64,000 nt of DNA from an uncultured Roseburia sp. (GCA_947062675.1 CAMSQM010000010.1:1-64000), one strand, 5' to 3'; positions 25,463 to 34,915 are shown, numbered from the stretch's first letter. Translations and numbers: made by a program. Notes: generated by a model from the letters alone, not told the origin.

Positions 25463-26044
25463 ATGAACAACAGACAGCCCGGGCAGGACCGCCGCAGCCG
25501 GCGCACAAAAGCGCTGCTGACGGATGCGTTGCTCACGCTTCTGGAAACCAGAGACCTGAAAGATATTTCTGTAAAAGAGCTGTGTGAGAAAGCCGATATC
25601 AACCGGGGGACATTTTATCTTCATTACCATGATATTTACGAGATGATGGAACAGGTGGAACGGGAACTGCTGGCGCAGTTCGATGGTTTTCTCTCAGGAT
25701 ATACGGCGGAGGAACTGCACATGGATCCTTATCCGCTGATTTATGATATGTTTCAGTTTACGGCTGACAACGCCAGATTGTTCCGCGTCCTGCTGGGGTC
25801 ACACGGCAACGGCGCCTGTCTGTCCTCACTCAAGGGACTTGTGAGGGACCGGTTTCTGCATGACTGGCTAGGGAAAGCGCAGGGAGAGAGCTGTGCCAGA
25901 CTGGAGTATTCTTATGATTTTCTCGCAGCGGGCTGGACGGGGCTGATTGAAAGCTGGCTTTTTTCAGGGCGCCAGGAGCCGATTGCGGAGATGGCGGCGC
26001 TGGCGGGCAGTATTATTGAGACCGGTATCCGTTCCCTGATCTGA
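25463..26044 (+). CDS. TetR-family transcription regulator
   Basis: A 193-residue regulator with an N-terminal helix-turn-helix (LKDISVKELCEKADINRGTFYLHY, about 33-56) typical of TetR/AcrR, and a helical ligand-binding domain of the type often seen in Firmicutes TetR proteins with a C-terminal TetR_C-like fold. RBS GGAAGGAG precedes ATG 25463. It is divergent from the MMPL-GLUG genes, and a palindrome lies in the shared promoter region, so it probably represses that operon and perhaps itself. A strong bidirectional terminator follows. Confidence 0.92.
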   Translation: MNNRQPGQDRRSRRTKALLTDALLTLLETRDLKDISVKELCEKADINRGTFYLHYHDIYEMMEQVERELLAQFDGFLSGYTAEELHMDPYPLIYDMFQFTADNARLFRVLLGSHGNGACLSSLKGLVRDRFLHDWLGKAQGESCARLEYSYDFLAAGWTGLIESWLFSGRQEPIAEMAALAGSIIETGIRSLI

Positions 26045-26049
26045 GGATG

Positions 26050-26098
26050 AAAAAAGACCGGATCTGCTGTCTTTGTACAGTCAGATCCGGTCTTTTTT
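26050..26098. terminator. Bidirectional intrinsic terminator
   Basis: A perfect 17-bp stem, A-rich at its base on one side and T-rich on the other (26050-26066 with 26082-26098), between the convergent tetR gene and the gene ending at 26097. The stem overlaps the last bases of the latter. Confidence 0.9.
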
Positions 26099-26966
26099 AT
26101 AAAGCGATATCCACAGAGACCGCAGCTTCCGCCGGGGCTGACGCATCCATGGCACTGACATCAGGTGCAGCTGTTCCGCTTTCACCCGGCATGCCGGGGA
26201 TATCCCCCGTCGCGGCCATCTCAGCCTCGATCTGTGCGCGGACTTCCTGTTCGATCTGCGCCATCAGCTGCGCCTCGGCGAGAGCGAGGTCGCTACGCGC
26301 TGCCGCGGAGGCGCTGAGCTCAACAAGAACACCTGTATCGGCCCCGCCGCCCTGATTCTGATTGTTTTCCATCATGCCTTTGAAATATTTCATGTCGGCT
26401 TCGTTTATTTTGCCCTGTTCATCGGCGCGGTGCATCCGGCGTTTCTGCATCATCCGCTGACGCATGCGTTTTTCCCGCATGACGTCCTGCATTTGTTCGG
26501 AGGAAAGTCTGCTCTCGAGCGCGCGCTCTTTCTGCGCGACTCTTCTCCTGATCTCGCTTTCTTTCTGAACTTTTTTTGCACCGCTTTTTTTATCATAGCT
26601 CTTCTTGTCCATCTCTTCTTCTTTGAGATTGCGGACTTTCAGCTGGGCACAGCGCACCATGCGTCTGGCGTGGGCGATAGCGTTGCTCACTTCACGGTCA
26701 TTGTACTGTCCCGTTCCGAGACAGCGCTGCAGACCGGCAAGCTTACCTTTGGCGCGGGTGAGGACCGTTGATGCGCTCTGCGCCTTTTTTACCCGGACCA
26801 GCTGTCCTGAAATATCTCTGTGATTGTAATTGAGCTGCTTTTTTGGCTTTTGCGATGCTTTGCGCGAAGAGCCTGTGCGCGTGCTGACTGCGTTTTTGAT
26901 GGCGAGCTGCCCCATCACGGCAGGTGTCAGTCCGCTGGTTCCCGCACCGCTGACTGATATTCCCAT
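26097..26966 (-). CDS. Unknown Lys/Arg-rich coiled-coil protein
   Basis: Not recognised as a named family. 289 residues, no signal peptide or membrane helix. The first 40 residues are Gly/Ser/Thr-rich (MGISVSGAGTSG...), followed by a very basic region (about 40-180) rich in Lys, Arg, Gln and Met with long helical heptads (RRRVAQKERALESRLSSEQMQDVMREKRMRQRM), then an acidic Ala/Glu helix (about 205-250) and an Ala/Pro tail. This bipolar charge pattern could bind nucleic acid or another protein. Start at ATG 26966 has GGGAGGAA upstream. It stands alone between metG and tetR, ending in the terminator at 26050. Ordinary codon usage. Confidence 0.7.
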   Translation of the reverse strand: MGISVSGAGTSGLTPAVMGQLAIKNAVSTRTGSSRKASQKPKKQLNYNHRDISGQLVRVKKAQSASTVLTRAKGKLAGLQRCLGTGQYNDREVSNAIAHARRMVRCAQLKVRNLKEEEMDKKSYDKKSGAKKVQKESEIRRRVAQKERALESRLSSEQMQDVMREKRMRQRMMQKRRMHRADEQGKINEADMKYFKGMMENNQNQGGGADTGVLVELSASAAARSDLALAEAQLMAQIEQEVRAQIEAEMAATGDIPGMPGESGTAAPDVSAMDASAPAEAAVSVDIAL

Positions 26967-27181
26967 AACTCATTCCTCCCTGAAATAATTTCCGCGGGTC
27001 TGCGCATACTTTTACAGTCCGTCTGTTCCCGCAGAGGATATCATCTGAATCCATTCATATTTATTACATCGGTTCAATGAGGCTGTTATGTTAGAGTTTC
27101 AGGGAAACTTTTCCGTGCGGCGCAGAGGATCCGGGGCTGGCTTCCATGAGCGGAAATTTTGTGCAGGGCGCGGCCGGCAGT

Positions 27182-27239
27182 GTGAGGCCGTGCCCTGCGC
27201 GGTGAGGCAGTGCGGGACCGTGCCCTGCGCGGTGAGGCC
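27182..27239 (+). repeat. 30-bp direct repeat in a GC-rich spacer
   Basis: The unit CCGTGCCCTGCGCGGTGAGGC occurs at about 27188 and again at 27218 (period 30), with an extra GTGAGGC at 27182. It lies in the 307-nt gap between metG and the coiled-coil gene (26967-27273). The gap otherwise shows only the ribosome binding site and upstream A/T-rich region of the downstream gene. Short open frames across the repeat are compositional. Confidence 0.6.
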
Positions 27240-27273
27240 GGGGAAACGGAAGTACCGGAAGCGGAAAGGTGCT

Positions 27274-29286
27274 TTAGCAGATTTCTGCGCCGGCGGGCAT
27301 TGGCTTTTCGGGAGCCAGCAGTGCGAGAGCTCCCTCCGCGTCCTCCGCGCACAACAACATTCCCTCCGAGAGAACCCCCGCCAGTTTTGCCGGCTTTAAA
27401 TTTACAAGCACCATAACTTTTTTTCCGACCATTTCTTCCGGCGTGTAGTATTTGCGGATGCCGGAGACGATCTGCTTTACGCTGCTTCCGATTTTTACTT
27501 GGGAGCAGAGCAGTTTTTTTGATTTCGGAACAGCCTCACAGGCGATAACCTCTCCGACCTGGAACTGCATTTTCATAAAATCATCATAAGTGATCTCTTC
27601 CTTCGGCTCAATGTCAATGACCGTATGATTTTCCGGACCGGCCGCCGCGGCGGCTTCTTCCGGTGCGGCGCCGGCGGCCTGCTGTTCTGCCTCAAATGCT
27701 TTCTGCTGTGCTTCGCGGACGGCCTCTGTCTTTGGCAGCACTTCTTTCGGATCCAGGCGGGCAAAAAGAATCTGCGGCCTGTCCGTGACGCGTCCGCCGT
27801 CTGTGTAAAGGCCGAATTGCGCGGTTTCTTCGTAGGTGCGCAGGCGGGTGTTTAATTGGGCGGCAATCTTCTCTGCTGTTTCCGGCAGGAAACTGTACAG
27901 CAGGGAGGCGCCGGTGGCGACGGATTCCACGAGATTGTAGAGAACCTCGCTCAGACGGCCGGAATCCGCCTCATTTTTTGCGAGTACCCAGGGAGCCGTC
28001 TCATCGATATATTTATTACAGCGCCTGAACACGGCAAAAACTTCCGAGATTGCGTCGGCGACGCGGTTCTGCTCCATCTTTTCGGTGACCCGGTCTCTTG
28101 CTCCGGTCACGACCGCTTTCAGATCCGCGTCGACCTCTTCCGTGATGCCGGTCCGCGTCACGATGCCCCCGAAATATTTATTACTCATGGATATGGTGCG
28201 GTTCACCAGATTGCCGAGGACATTCGCAAGATCAGAATTGAAGCGCTCAATAACGAGCTCCCAGGTGATAATGCCGTCATTGTCGAACGGCATTTCATGG
28301 AGCACGAAATAGCGCGTCGCGTCCACACCGAAAATATCCGCCATATCGTCGGCGTAAATGACGTTTCCTTTTGATTTGCTCATTTTGTCCCCGCCCTGTA
28401 AGAGCCACGGATGACCAAAAATCTGTTTCGGCAGCGGCAGGTCGAGGGCCATCAGGAAAATCGGCCAGTAGATTGTGTGAAAACGGATGATGTCCTTGCC
28501 GATCAGATGCAGCTCGGCGGGCCAGTATTTCTGAAACTGTTCAGAGGATGCGCCGTCCGCGTCGTAGCCAATCCTGGTAATGTAATTTGAAAGTGCGTCG
28601 AGCCACACATATATAACGTGCTTCGGGTCAAAATCTACCTGTATTCCCCATGAGAATGAAGTTCTGGACACACACAGATCCTGGAGTCCGGGGAGCAGGA
28701 AATTGTTCATCATTTCATTTTTCCGGGATACAGGCTGGATAAACTCCGGGTGGGTGTTAATGTGTTCGATCAGGCGGTCGGCATAATTGCTCATCTTAAA
28801 GAAATAGGCTTCTTCCTTTGCGGGCTGAACCACACCGCCGCAGTCGGGACATCTGCCGTCCGCGAGCTGGGATTCCGTCCAGAAAGATTCGCACGGTGTG
28901 CAGTAGAGGCCTTCGTAGGCTCCCTTGTAGATATCGCCTTTGTCATACAGCTTCCGAAAGATTTTTGCGACCTGCCGCTCGTGGTCCGCGTCTGTCGTGC
29001 GGACAAAATTGTCATACGAGGTGTTCATCCGGTCCCAGATACGCTTTACTTCCCCGGCCACGCGGTCCACGTACTCTTTCGGCGTCACGCCCGTTTTTTC
29101 CGCTTTTTCCTGTATCTTCTGTCCGTGTTCGTCTGTTCCGGTCTGAAAGTATACGTCGTATCCCTCAAAGCGCCGGTAGCGTGCGATGGCATCTGCCAGG
29201 ACGATCTCGTAGGTATTGCCGATATGTGGTGTGCCGGAGGTGTAAGCGATAGCGGTTGTGATATAATATTTACCTTTTTCTCCCAT
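27274..29286 (-). CDS. metG: Methionyl-tRNA synthetase
   Basis: A 670-residue class I synthetase. Visible: TPHIGN (HIGH signature, 21-24), a zinc knuckle with Cys129, 132, 146 and 149, KMSKS (301-305), the anticodon-binding domain, and a C-terminal tRNA-binding (EMAP/Trbp111-like) domain (about 570-670, DDFMKMQFQVGEVIACE) joined by an Ala/Glu-rich linker. It charges tRNA-Met and is essential. RBS AAAGGAG lies 9 nt upstream. Expression is controlled by a T-box leader (29373-29730). Normal length; nothing unusual except separation from tatD by the MMPL locus. Confidence 0.97.
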   Translation of the reverse strand: MGEKGKYYITTAIAYTSGTPHIGNTYEIVLADAIARYRRFEGYDVYFQTGTDEHGQKIQEKAEKTGVTPKEYVDRVAGEVKRIWDRMNTSYDNFVRTTDADHERQVAKIFRKLYDKGDIYKGAYEGLYCTPCESFWTESQLADGRCPDCGGVVQPAKEEAYFFKMSNYADRLIEHINTHPEFIQPVSRKNEMMNNFLLPGLQDLCVSRTSFSWGIQVDFDPKHVIYVWLDALSNYITRIGYDADGASSEQFQKYWPAELHLIGKDIIRFHTIYWPIFLMALDLPLPKQIFGHPWLLQGGDKMSKSKGNVIYADDMADIFGVDATRYFVLHEMPFDNDGIITWELVIERFNSDLANVLGNLVNRTISMSNKYFGGIVTRTGITEEVDADLKAVVTGARDRVTEKMEQNRVADAISEVFAVFRRCNKYIDETAPWVLAKNEADSGRLSEVLYNLVESVATGASLLYSFLPETAEKIAAQLNTRLRTYEETAQFGLYTDGGRVTDRPQILFARLDPKEVLPKTEAVREAQQKAFEAEQQAAGAAPEEAAAAAGPENHTVIDIEPKEEITYDDFMKMQFQVGEVIACEAVPKSKKLLCSQVKIGSSVKQIVSGIRKYYTPEEMVGKKVMVLVNLKPAKLAGVLSEGMLLCAEDAEGALALLAPEKPMPAGAEIC

Positions 29287-29372
29287 AATAAAGCTCCTTT
29301 CAATGAAATAAAATGCTGATACAACTTTTGCGGAGTATGGTGTCCGGACTCTGGAGAATAAAAAACAGAATC

Positions 29373-29730
29373 AAAAAATCCCGTCCTCTGTCTGAAGGGC
29401 TGTCCGGAGACGCCTTTCATCAGAAGACGGGATACTGGAATCCCGTGGTACCACTTCCATTCGCCCGGTTCCTGCGTTCCGGGCCTCTGCAGATATCGCG
29501 TATCAATATCTTCCGCTGTAACAGGCGGTCCTGTCAGGTCTTATCCCTTCGCGCCTGTCTGCGCGGGAGGGTTCATGCCTGCCACTCCAAAGCCATCTTC
29601 TGTCTGTGTTCCCCCATTTCCTCTCATCAGGCTTCCGGCCGCGGTGACTGCGCCGGACAGCCGGAAATCTCTCTGTAAAGTTCCGGCAGACATACTCTCT
29701 TCTTCACTGTGTTCCTGAGCATTTTGTTTT
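29373..29730 (-). promoter_or_regulatory. T-box leader of metG (tRNA-Met sensing)
   Basis: Minus strand: the T-box core GGTACCACGG (within 29437-29461) in the antiterminator, then a terminator with 13 pairs (29433-29421 with 29390-29378, one G-U) followed by TTTTTT (29378-29373). The upstream part is rich in paired segments as in Stem I. An AUG specifier is expected; ATG at 29576-29574 followed by A is one candidate, but a second ATG nearby makes it uncertain. It should read uncharged tRNA-Met and let transcription continue. Confidence 0.88.
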
Positions 29731-29734
29731 TTCA

Positions 29735-29763
29735 GAGTAACACGGGATTCCGGGAAAGTCAAG
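29735..29763 (-). promoter_or_regulatory. Sigma-A-type promoter of metG
   Basis: Minus strand: -35 TTGACT (29763-29758), 17 nt, -10 TACTCT (29740-29735), just upstream of the T-box leader. Confidence 0.7.
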
Positions 29764-29908
29764 CGCGACCTTTTGCTGGGTAAATCTTTTTGTGCAGTTT
29801 TCACAAAAAAGTAAATTCAGGAACAAAAACGACGGAATATCATCGATATTGAGGAGATCTGATTCTATAATATAGAAAGAATCTGCAGAAAGGCTGGGGT
29901 GATAAATC

Positions 29909-31573
29909 ATGCGGCTGGAGGGAAAACGTGTGTGCGGCGGAATCGCGATCGGAAAACTGTCGGTATACAGAAAAGAGGACAGTCCGGTCAGGTGTGCGAA
30001 GGCTGACGACACAGAAGCGGAACTGGAGCGTTTTGCAAAGGCGCGGGATATGGCGGAAAGGCAGCTGGCAGCGCTTCGCGAAAAGGCGCAGAGGCAGGCG
30101 GGCGCGGCGGGCGCGGCAATTTTTGAGGTACATCAGATGATGCTGAAGGACCCGGAGTATACGGATGCGGTGACCGGCATGATAAGCTCCGGGGGAGTGA
30201 ATGCTGAATATGCGGTGGCGGCTGTGGGAGAACATTTTGCAGAGATGTTTGCGGCGATGGATGAAGCGTATATGCGGGAGCGCGCTGCGGATGTGAAGGA
30301 CATCAGCAGCCGTGTGAATGCGGTTTTGCGGGGAACGGTGCAGCGGCAGCCAAAGGAGAAGGGGCCGGTGATCCTGCTGGCGGACGATCTGGCTCCGGGC
30401 GAGACGGTGCAGCTGGATAAATCGCTGGTGCTTTCTTTTGTGACGAGACGCGGTTCCACCGGTTCGCACACGGCAATTCTGGCCCGGGCGATGAATATTC
30501 CGGCTCTGGCCGGGGTGGATTTTCCGGAGGGCGGAGAGGAGGAGCCGGAGGGGAAAACCGGTATTGTGGACGGATACGGCGGGGTGCTCTACATCGATCC
30601 CGACGGGGAGACGCTGAAAAAATTTAAAAGTCTGCAGAAAGAGGAGGAGGAGCAGACGCGCCTGCTGCAGGAGATGAGGGGAAAAGAGAACATTACGCCG
30701 GACGGCAGAAAGATTGATCTCTGCGCCAATATCAGCGGGGTGGCGGATGTGGAGGATGCGATAGCCGGTGACGCGGGAGGGATCGGGTTGTTTCGCAGTG
30801 AGTTCCTTTATCTGGAATCCGCCGGTTATCCGGATGAGGAGACGCAGTTTGCGGCATACAGGACTGTGGCTGAGAAGATGAAGGGAAAGCGGGTGGTGAT
30901 CCGGACAATGGATATCGGCGCGGACAAACAGGCGGATTATTTCGGGATCGGAAAAGAGGCAAACCCAGCGATGGGTTACCGGGCGATCCGTATCTGCCTG
31001 GACCGGAGAGAGCTCTTTAAGACGCAGCTGCGTGCAATTTACCGGGCGGGTGTATACGGCGCTGTGGCGGTCATGTTTCCAATGATTATCTCAATGGCGG
31101 AGATAAGGCAGATTAAGGCGATTATCGCGGAGGTTAAGGCGGAGCTGGAGCGGGAAGGGATTCCCTATGGAAGAGACATTAAGACCGGGATAATGATCGA
31201 GACGCCGGCGGCGGTGATGATCAGCGATCAGCTCGCGGAGGAGGTGGATTTCTTTTCAGTCGGGACAAATGATCTGACACAGTATACACTGGCGATTGAC
31301 AGACAGAACCCCATGCTGGATCATATCTATGACCCGCATCATGAAGCGGTGCTGCGGATGATCCGGATAGCTGTGGAAAATGGACATAAGAGGGGATGCA
31401 GGGTTGGTATCTGCGGCGAGCTGGCGGCAGATACCACTATGACGGAGACATTTCTGCGAATGGGAGTTGACGAGCTGTCCGTCGCGCCTTCCATGATTTT
31501 AAAGGTGAGGGAAAAGATCAGGAACACGGATTTGTCGGCGGGCAGGGACGGGACGGCCGGCGCTGCGGAATAA
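29909..31573 (+). CDS. ptsI: PTS enzyme I (phosphoenolpyruvate-protein phosphotransferase)
   Basis: A 554-residue enzyme I, which takes phosphate from PEP and passes it to HPr to start sugar uptake by the PTS. The phosphohistidine is His187 in GSTGSHTAILAR; the PEP-binding barrel shows GIGLFRSEFLY, RTMDIGADK, NPAMGYRAIR, MFPMI and the catalytic Cys502 in VGICGELA. N- and C-terminal domains are both intact. No ptsH is adjacent, which is common in Clostridia. The start (ATG 29909) has AAAGGCTGGGGTG upstream, a modest site. Divergent from metG; a downstream amidohydrolase gene follows by 61 nt. Confidence 0.95.
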   Translation: MRLEGKRVCGGIAIGKLSVYRKEDSPVRCAKADDTEAELERFAKARDMAERQLAALREKAQRQAGAAGAAIFEVHQMMLKDPEYTDAVTGMISSGGVNAEYAVAAVGEHFAEMFAAMDEAYMRERAADVKDISSRVNAVLRGTVQRQPKEKGPVILLADDLAPGETVQLDKSLVLSFVTRRGSTGSHTAILARAMNIPALAGVDFPEGGEEEPEGKTGIVDGYGGVLYIDPDGETLKKFKSLQKEEEEQTRLLQEMRGKENITPDGRKIDLCANISGVADVEDAIAGDAGGIGLFRSEFLYLESAGYPDEETQFAAYRTVAEKMKGKRVVIRTMDIGADKQADYFGIGKEANPAMGYRAIRICLDRRELFKTQLRAIYRAGVYGAVAVMFPMIISMAEIRQIKAIIAEVKAELEREGIPYGRDIKTGIMIETPAAVMISDQLAEEVDFFSVGTNDLTQYTLAIDRQNPMLDHIYDPHHEAVLRMIRIAVENGHKRGCRVGICGELAADTTMTETFLRMGVDELSVAPSMILKVREKIRNTDLSAGRDGTAGAAE

Positions 31574-31634
31574 GAACATACGGCAGGGGAATGCTAAAAA
31601 GAAAAGTGCGGCAATGTGCACACAGGAGGGAAGA

Positions 31635-32831
31635 ATGAACAGATATCTGCTATTGAAACAGGGAACCATCCATGACGCCGTTTCGGATACGACGTTCGTT
31701 GCGGACATTCTCGCGGCAGACGGTAAAATCACAGAGATCGCCCCCGTGATCGGGGGCAGACAGGCAAACGAAGCGGAGGTGATCGATGCGACCGGAATCG
31801 ACGTCTATCCGGGTTTTGTGGACGCACACTGCCATCTGGGGCTGGACGGGTACGCGACGGGGTTCGCGGGACAGGATTTCAATGAGACGGGCGATCCCGT
31901 GACGCCGCAGCTTTCCGCGGTGGATGCCATAAACCCGCAGGATGAGACATTCCGGATGGCGAGGGAGGGTGGCGTGACGTGTGTTTCAACGGGGCCGGGC
32001 AGCTCCAATATAATCGGAGGAACCTTCTGCGTGATCAAGACATGTGGAAGACGTGTGGACGATATGATTGTAAAGGAAAAATCGGCGATGAAAATTGCGT
32101 TCGGGGAAAATCCGAAGAACTGCTACAGGGAAAAAGGCGCCTCCTCCAGGATGTCCGTGGCGGCTAAGCTCCGGGAAGTCCTGAATCAGACAATCCTGTA
32201 TGAGAAGAAGCGGGAGGCTGCGGGATATCCGGATGCAACGGATTATCTGAAACTGCCGCCGTATGACGCGAAGCTTGAGGCGATGATTCCGGTGATCCGG
32301 GGGGAGATGCCGCTGAAAGCACATGCGCACCGGGCGGATGACATTTTTACCGCGATCCGGATTGCAAAAGAATTTCATCTGGATTTAAGAATTGATCATG
32401 TCACTGATGGAGCGCTGATTGCAGAGGATCTTGCGAAGGAGGGATATCCGGTTGCGGTCGGCCCGTCTTTTGGCCACGCCACAAAGTATGAGCTGAAAAA
32501 CAAGGGGTTTCATACGCCCGCCATTCTCGCGCAGGCGGGCTGTCAGGTATCCATTATTACGGATTCGCCCGTGACGGAAGAGCGCTATCTTCCGCTCTGT
32601 GCAGGGAGGGCGGTTCACTATGGAATGCGGGAGGCCGATGCGCTGAAGGCGATTACAATCAATGCGGCAAAGCACATCGGTGTACAGGAGAGGGTCGGAA
32701 GTATTGAGGTGGGAAAGGATGCGGACTTTGTGCTGGTAAAGGGAAGTCCGTTTACGGTGGACGCGCAGATTCTGTATACGATCACGGACGGGCAGACGGT
32801 ATACCGAACAGACGGTATACCAAAAAAATAA
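31635..32831 (+). CDS. Amidohydrolase family protein (imidazolonepropionase-like)
   Basis: A 398-residue metal-dependent hydrolase of the amidohydrolase superfamily. Metal ligands are visible: DAHCH (His65, His67), LKAHAH (about 206-208), RIDH and the catalytic Asp in IITDSPV. The first 60 residues and the last 50 form the usual beta-sandwich (GSIEVGKDADFVLVKGSP). It resembles the imidazolonepropionase-type proteins of COG1228, which cover several C-N hydrolases, so substrate is not given. The start at ATG 31635 follows AGGAGGG; an in-frame ATG at 31614 lies before it. It may be co-transcribed with ptsI (61-nt gap, no terminator seen). Confidence 0.88.
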   Translation: MNRYLLLKQGTIHDAVSDTTFVADILAADGKITEIAPVIGGRQANEAEVIDATGIDVYPGFVDAHCHLGLDGYATGFAGQDFNETGDPVTPQLSAVDAINPQDETFRMAREGGVTCVSTGPGSSNIIGGTFCVIKTCGRRVDDMIVKEKSAMKIAFGENPKNCYREKGASSRMSVAAKLREVLNQTILYEKKREAAGYPDATDYLKLPPYDAKLEAMIPVIRGEMPLKAHAHRADDIFTAIRIAKEFHLDLRIDHVTDGALIAEDLAKEGYPVAVGPSFGHATKYELKNKGFHTPAILAQAGCQVSIITDSPVTEERYLPLCAGRAVHYGMREADALKAITINAAKHIGVQERVGSIEVGKDADFVLVKGSPFTVDAQILYTITDGQTVYRTDGIPKK

Positions 32832-33006
32832 AATTTAATTTAAATATTCAGAGAAACAGAAGATTCCGGGAGGACAGGAGCGCGGAAGTTTTCCGGCGCG
32901 CTGACCGGACGGGCGCGGGGTGGCCGGGGGTGACCGGGGTTTAAGTATAGCGAATTAGCACAGAGAATATAAATATTTTCCCGAAAGGATTGCATACTTT
33001 TCATAA

Positions 33007-33035
33007 TTGAAAAACGACAGAAAATACGATATAAA
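33007..33035 (+). promoter_or_regulatory. Sigma-A-type promoter of the Na/Pi cotransporter gene
   Basis: -35 TTGAAA (33007-33012), 17 nt, -10 TATAAA (33030-33035), in the 295-nt gap between the amidohydrolase and the transporter. The rest of that gap is a GC-rich stretch (32880-32940) with no recognised element. Confidence 0.6.
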
Positions 33036-33126
33036 GGAATTGTATGCGGTTTGCAACTACGATAAAATCTGCCGGAGCGCTGATCAGGCCGGGTTTCCGG
33101 CAGAAACCAGAAAAGGGAGAAAAAAT

Positions 33127-34884
33127 ATGGATATTTTCGGGATACTGACACTGACAGGCGGGCTCGCACTGTTTCTCTACGGGATGAGCGTGATGGGAGC
33201 CGGGCTGGAGAAGATGTCGGGAGGCCGTCTTGAGCGTGTTCTGGAGAATCTGACCTCGAATCCGCTCAAAGCGGTTCTGCTGGGAGCCGGCGTGACGGCG
33301 GTGATTCAGTCGTCGTCGGCGACCACGGTGATGGTGGTCGGTTTTGTGAATTCAGGTATTATGAAGCTTTCGCAGGCTGTGGGCATCATTATGGGGGCGA
33401 ATGTCGGTACGACGATTACCTCGTGGCTGTTAAGCTTAACGGGTATCGAGGGCGGTAATTTTTTTGTGCGGATGTTAAAGCCGTCCTCATTTTCGCCGGT
33501 TCTCGCGATGATCGGCGTGATACTGCTGATGTCTGGCAAAAGCGATAAGAAAAAAGACATCGGGGAGATTCTTCTTGGATTTGCCGTTCTGATGTACGGA
33601 ATGGAGTCGATGAGCGGGGCGGTGAAGCCCCTGGCCGATGTGCCGGAATTTACAAACATTCTGACCATGTTCCGCAACCCGCTGCTCGGCGTGGCGGCGG
33701 GTGCCGTGCTGACGGCGGTGATTCAGAGCTCCTCCGCATCGGTGGGAATTCTGCAGGCGCTGTCCGTGACGGGGGCGTTTACTTATGGCTCCGTGATACC
33801 GATTATAATGGGCCAGAATATCGGCACCTGTGTGACGGCGATGATTTCCGCGGTGGGCGCGAACAAGGGCGCAAAGAGGACGGCGTTCGTTCATCTGTAT
33901 TTTAATGTGATCGGAACGGTAGTTTTTATGATTGTTTTTTACGCGGGAAATGCCGTTTTTCAGTTTCCGTTTGCCGGGACTGTCGTCGGGGCGGCCGGGA
34001 TTGCGCTGATTCACAGTGTGTTTAACCTGTTTACCACAATCGTACTTCTGCCCTTCACGAAGGGACTGGAACGGCTGGCGTACCTGACGATCCCGAAAAC
34101 CGGGGATGAGCGGGCGGCGGAAGATGTGTTCGGAATTCTGGATGAACGGTTTCTGAGCGCTCCGGCGTTTGCGATTGAGCAGTGCCGGTCGCTGGCCGGG
34201 CAGATGGCGGTGCTTTCCCGCGACAGTTTTCTGGAGGCGATGGAAGTGCTGACGGATTATTCGAAGGAGAAGATTGAGGATGTGCTGGAAAAAGAGAGCC
34301 GTGTCGATGTGTATGACGATAAAATCAGCGCGTACCTGACAAAGCTGAGCAGTGAAAATCTCTCCTACCGGGACAGTGTCCAGGTCACTTCGCTGCTGCA
34401 CTGCCTGACAGATTTTGAGCGTATTTCCGACCATGCGATCAATGTTGTGGAGAATGCACAGCAGATGCATAAGGATAAGGCGGATTTTTCCAGAAAGGGC
34501 AGGGAGGAGATGCTCGCCTACGGCCGCGCCGTGGCCGATATCCTGGAACGTACCACCGCGGCATTTACGGGAAATGATCCGGAGCTGGCGCGGACGGTGG
34601 AGCCGCTGGAAGAAGTGATCGATGAGATGAATAAAACAGTGAAAAAGCATCACATGAAGCGTCTGCGGAAGGGGAAATGTACGATTGAGCTCGGTCTGGT
34701 GCTCTCTGATCTGGCGATGAATTATGAGCGTGTGGCGGATCACTGCTCCAATGTTGCGGTTTATATGATGCAGTTAAAGGACCAGCAGCTGGAGGAGCAC
34801 AGCTTTACCGAACAGCTGGATGAGGCGGAGAGCGCAGAGTTTGCACGGCTCCTTCAGGAATTCGGGAAGAAATATACGCTCTGA
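33127..34884 (+). CDS. Na/Pi cotransporter family protein with PhoU-like tail
   Basis: A 585-residue membrane protein of the NptA/YjbB type. Two inverted halves each carry the signature QSSSA (TAVIQSSSATTVMVVG near 60 and TAVIQSSSASVGILQ near 200), which binds sodium and phosphate. A C-terminal cytoplasmic domain (about 340-585) resembles PhoU helical bundles. Probably imports or balances inorganic phosphate. The ATG at 33127 has AAAGGGAG upstream; the longer frame to 33007 would include the promoter. Preceded by its own promoter and followed by a promoter-like element for the next gene, so monocistronic. Confidence 0.92.
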   Translation: MDIFGILTLTGGLALFLYGMSVMGAGLEKMSGGRLERVLENLTSNPLKAVLLGAGVTAVIQSSSATTVMVVGFVNSGIMKLSQAVGIIMGANVGTTITSWLLSLTGIEGGNFFVRMLKPSSFSPVLAMIGVILLMSGKSDKKKDIGEILLGFAVLMYGMESMSGAVKPLADVPEFTNILTMFRNPLLGVAAGAVLTAVIQSSSASVGILQALSVTGAFTYGSVIPIIMGQNIGTCVTAMISAVGANKGAKRTAFVHLYFNVIGTVVFMIVFYAGNAVFQFPFAGTVVGAAGIALIHSVFNLFTTIVLLPFTKGLERLAYLTIPKTGDERAAEDVFGILDERFLSAPAFAIEQCRSLAGQMAVLSRDSFLEAMEVLTDYSKEKIEDVLEKESRVDVYDDKISAYLTKLSSENLSYRDSVQVTSLLHCLTDFERISDHAINVVENAQQMHKDKADFSRKGREEMLAYGRAVADILERTTAAFTGNDPELARTVEPLEEVIDEMNKTVKKHHMKRLRKGKCTIELGLVLSDLAMNYERVADHCSNVAVYMMQLKDQQLEEHSFTEQLDEAESAEFARLLQEFGKKYTL

Positions 34885-34888
34885 CCTG

Positions 34889-34915
34889 TTGACGCAGTAA
34901 AATATGTGGTATAAT
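34889..34915 (+). promoter_or_regulatory. Promoter of the SNF2 helicase gene
   Basis: -35 TTGACG (34889-34894) and -10 TATAAT (34910-34915) just after the transporter stop codon; both hexamers are good but the spacer is only 15 nt. Leader of about 115 nt to the ATG. Confidence 0.5.

Noticed and set aside
27182-27240. Short GC-rich repeats as a CRISPR or mobile-element remnant
   Set aside because: Only two to three copies with a 30-bp period, no spacers, and no transposase or inverted repeats around it.
33487-34743. 418-residue open frame on the minus strand
   Set aside because: Complement of the Na/Pi cotransporter; His/Arg-rich composition typical of an antisense frame.
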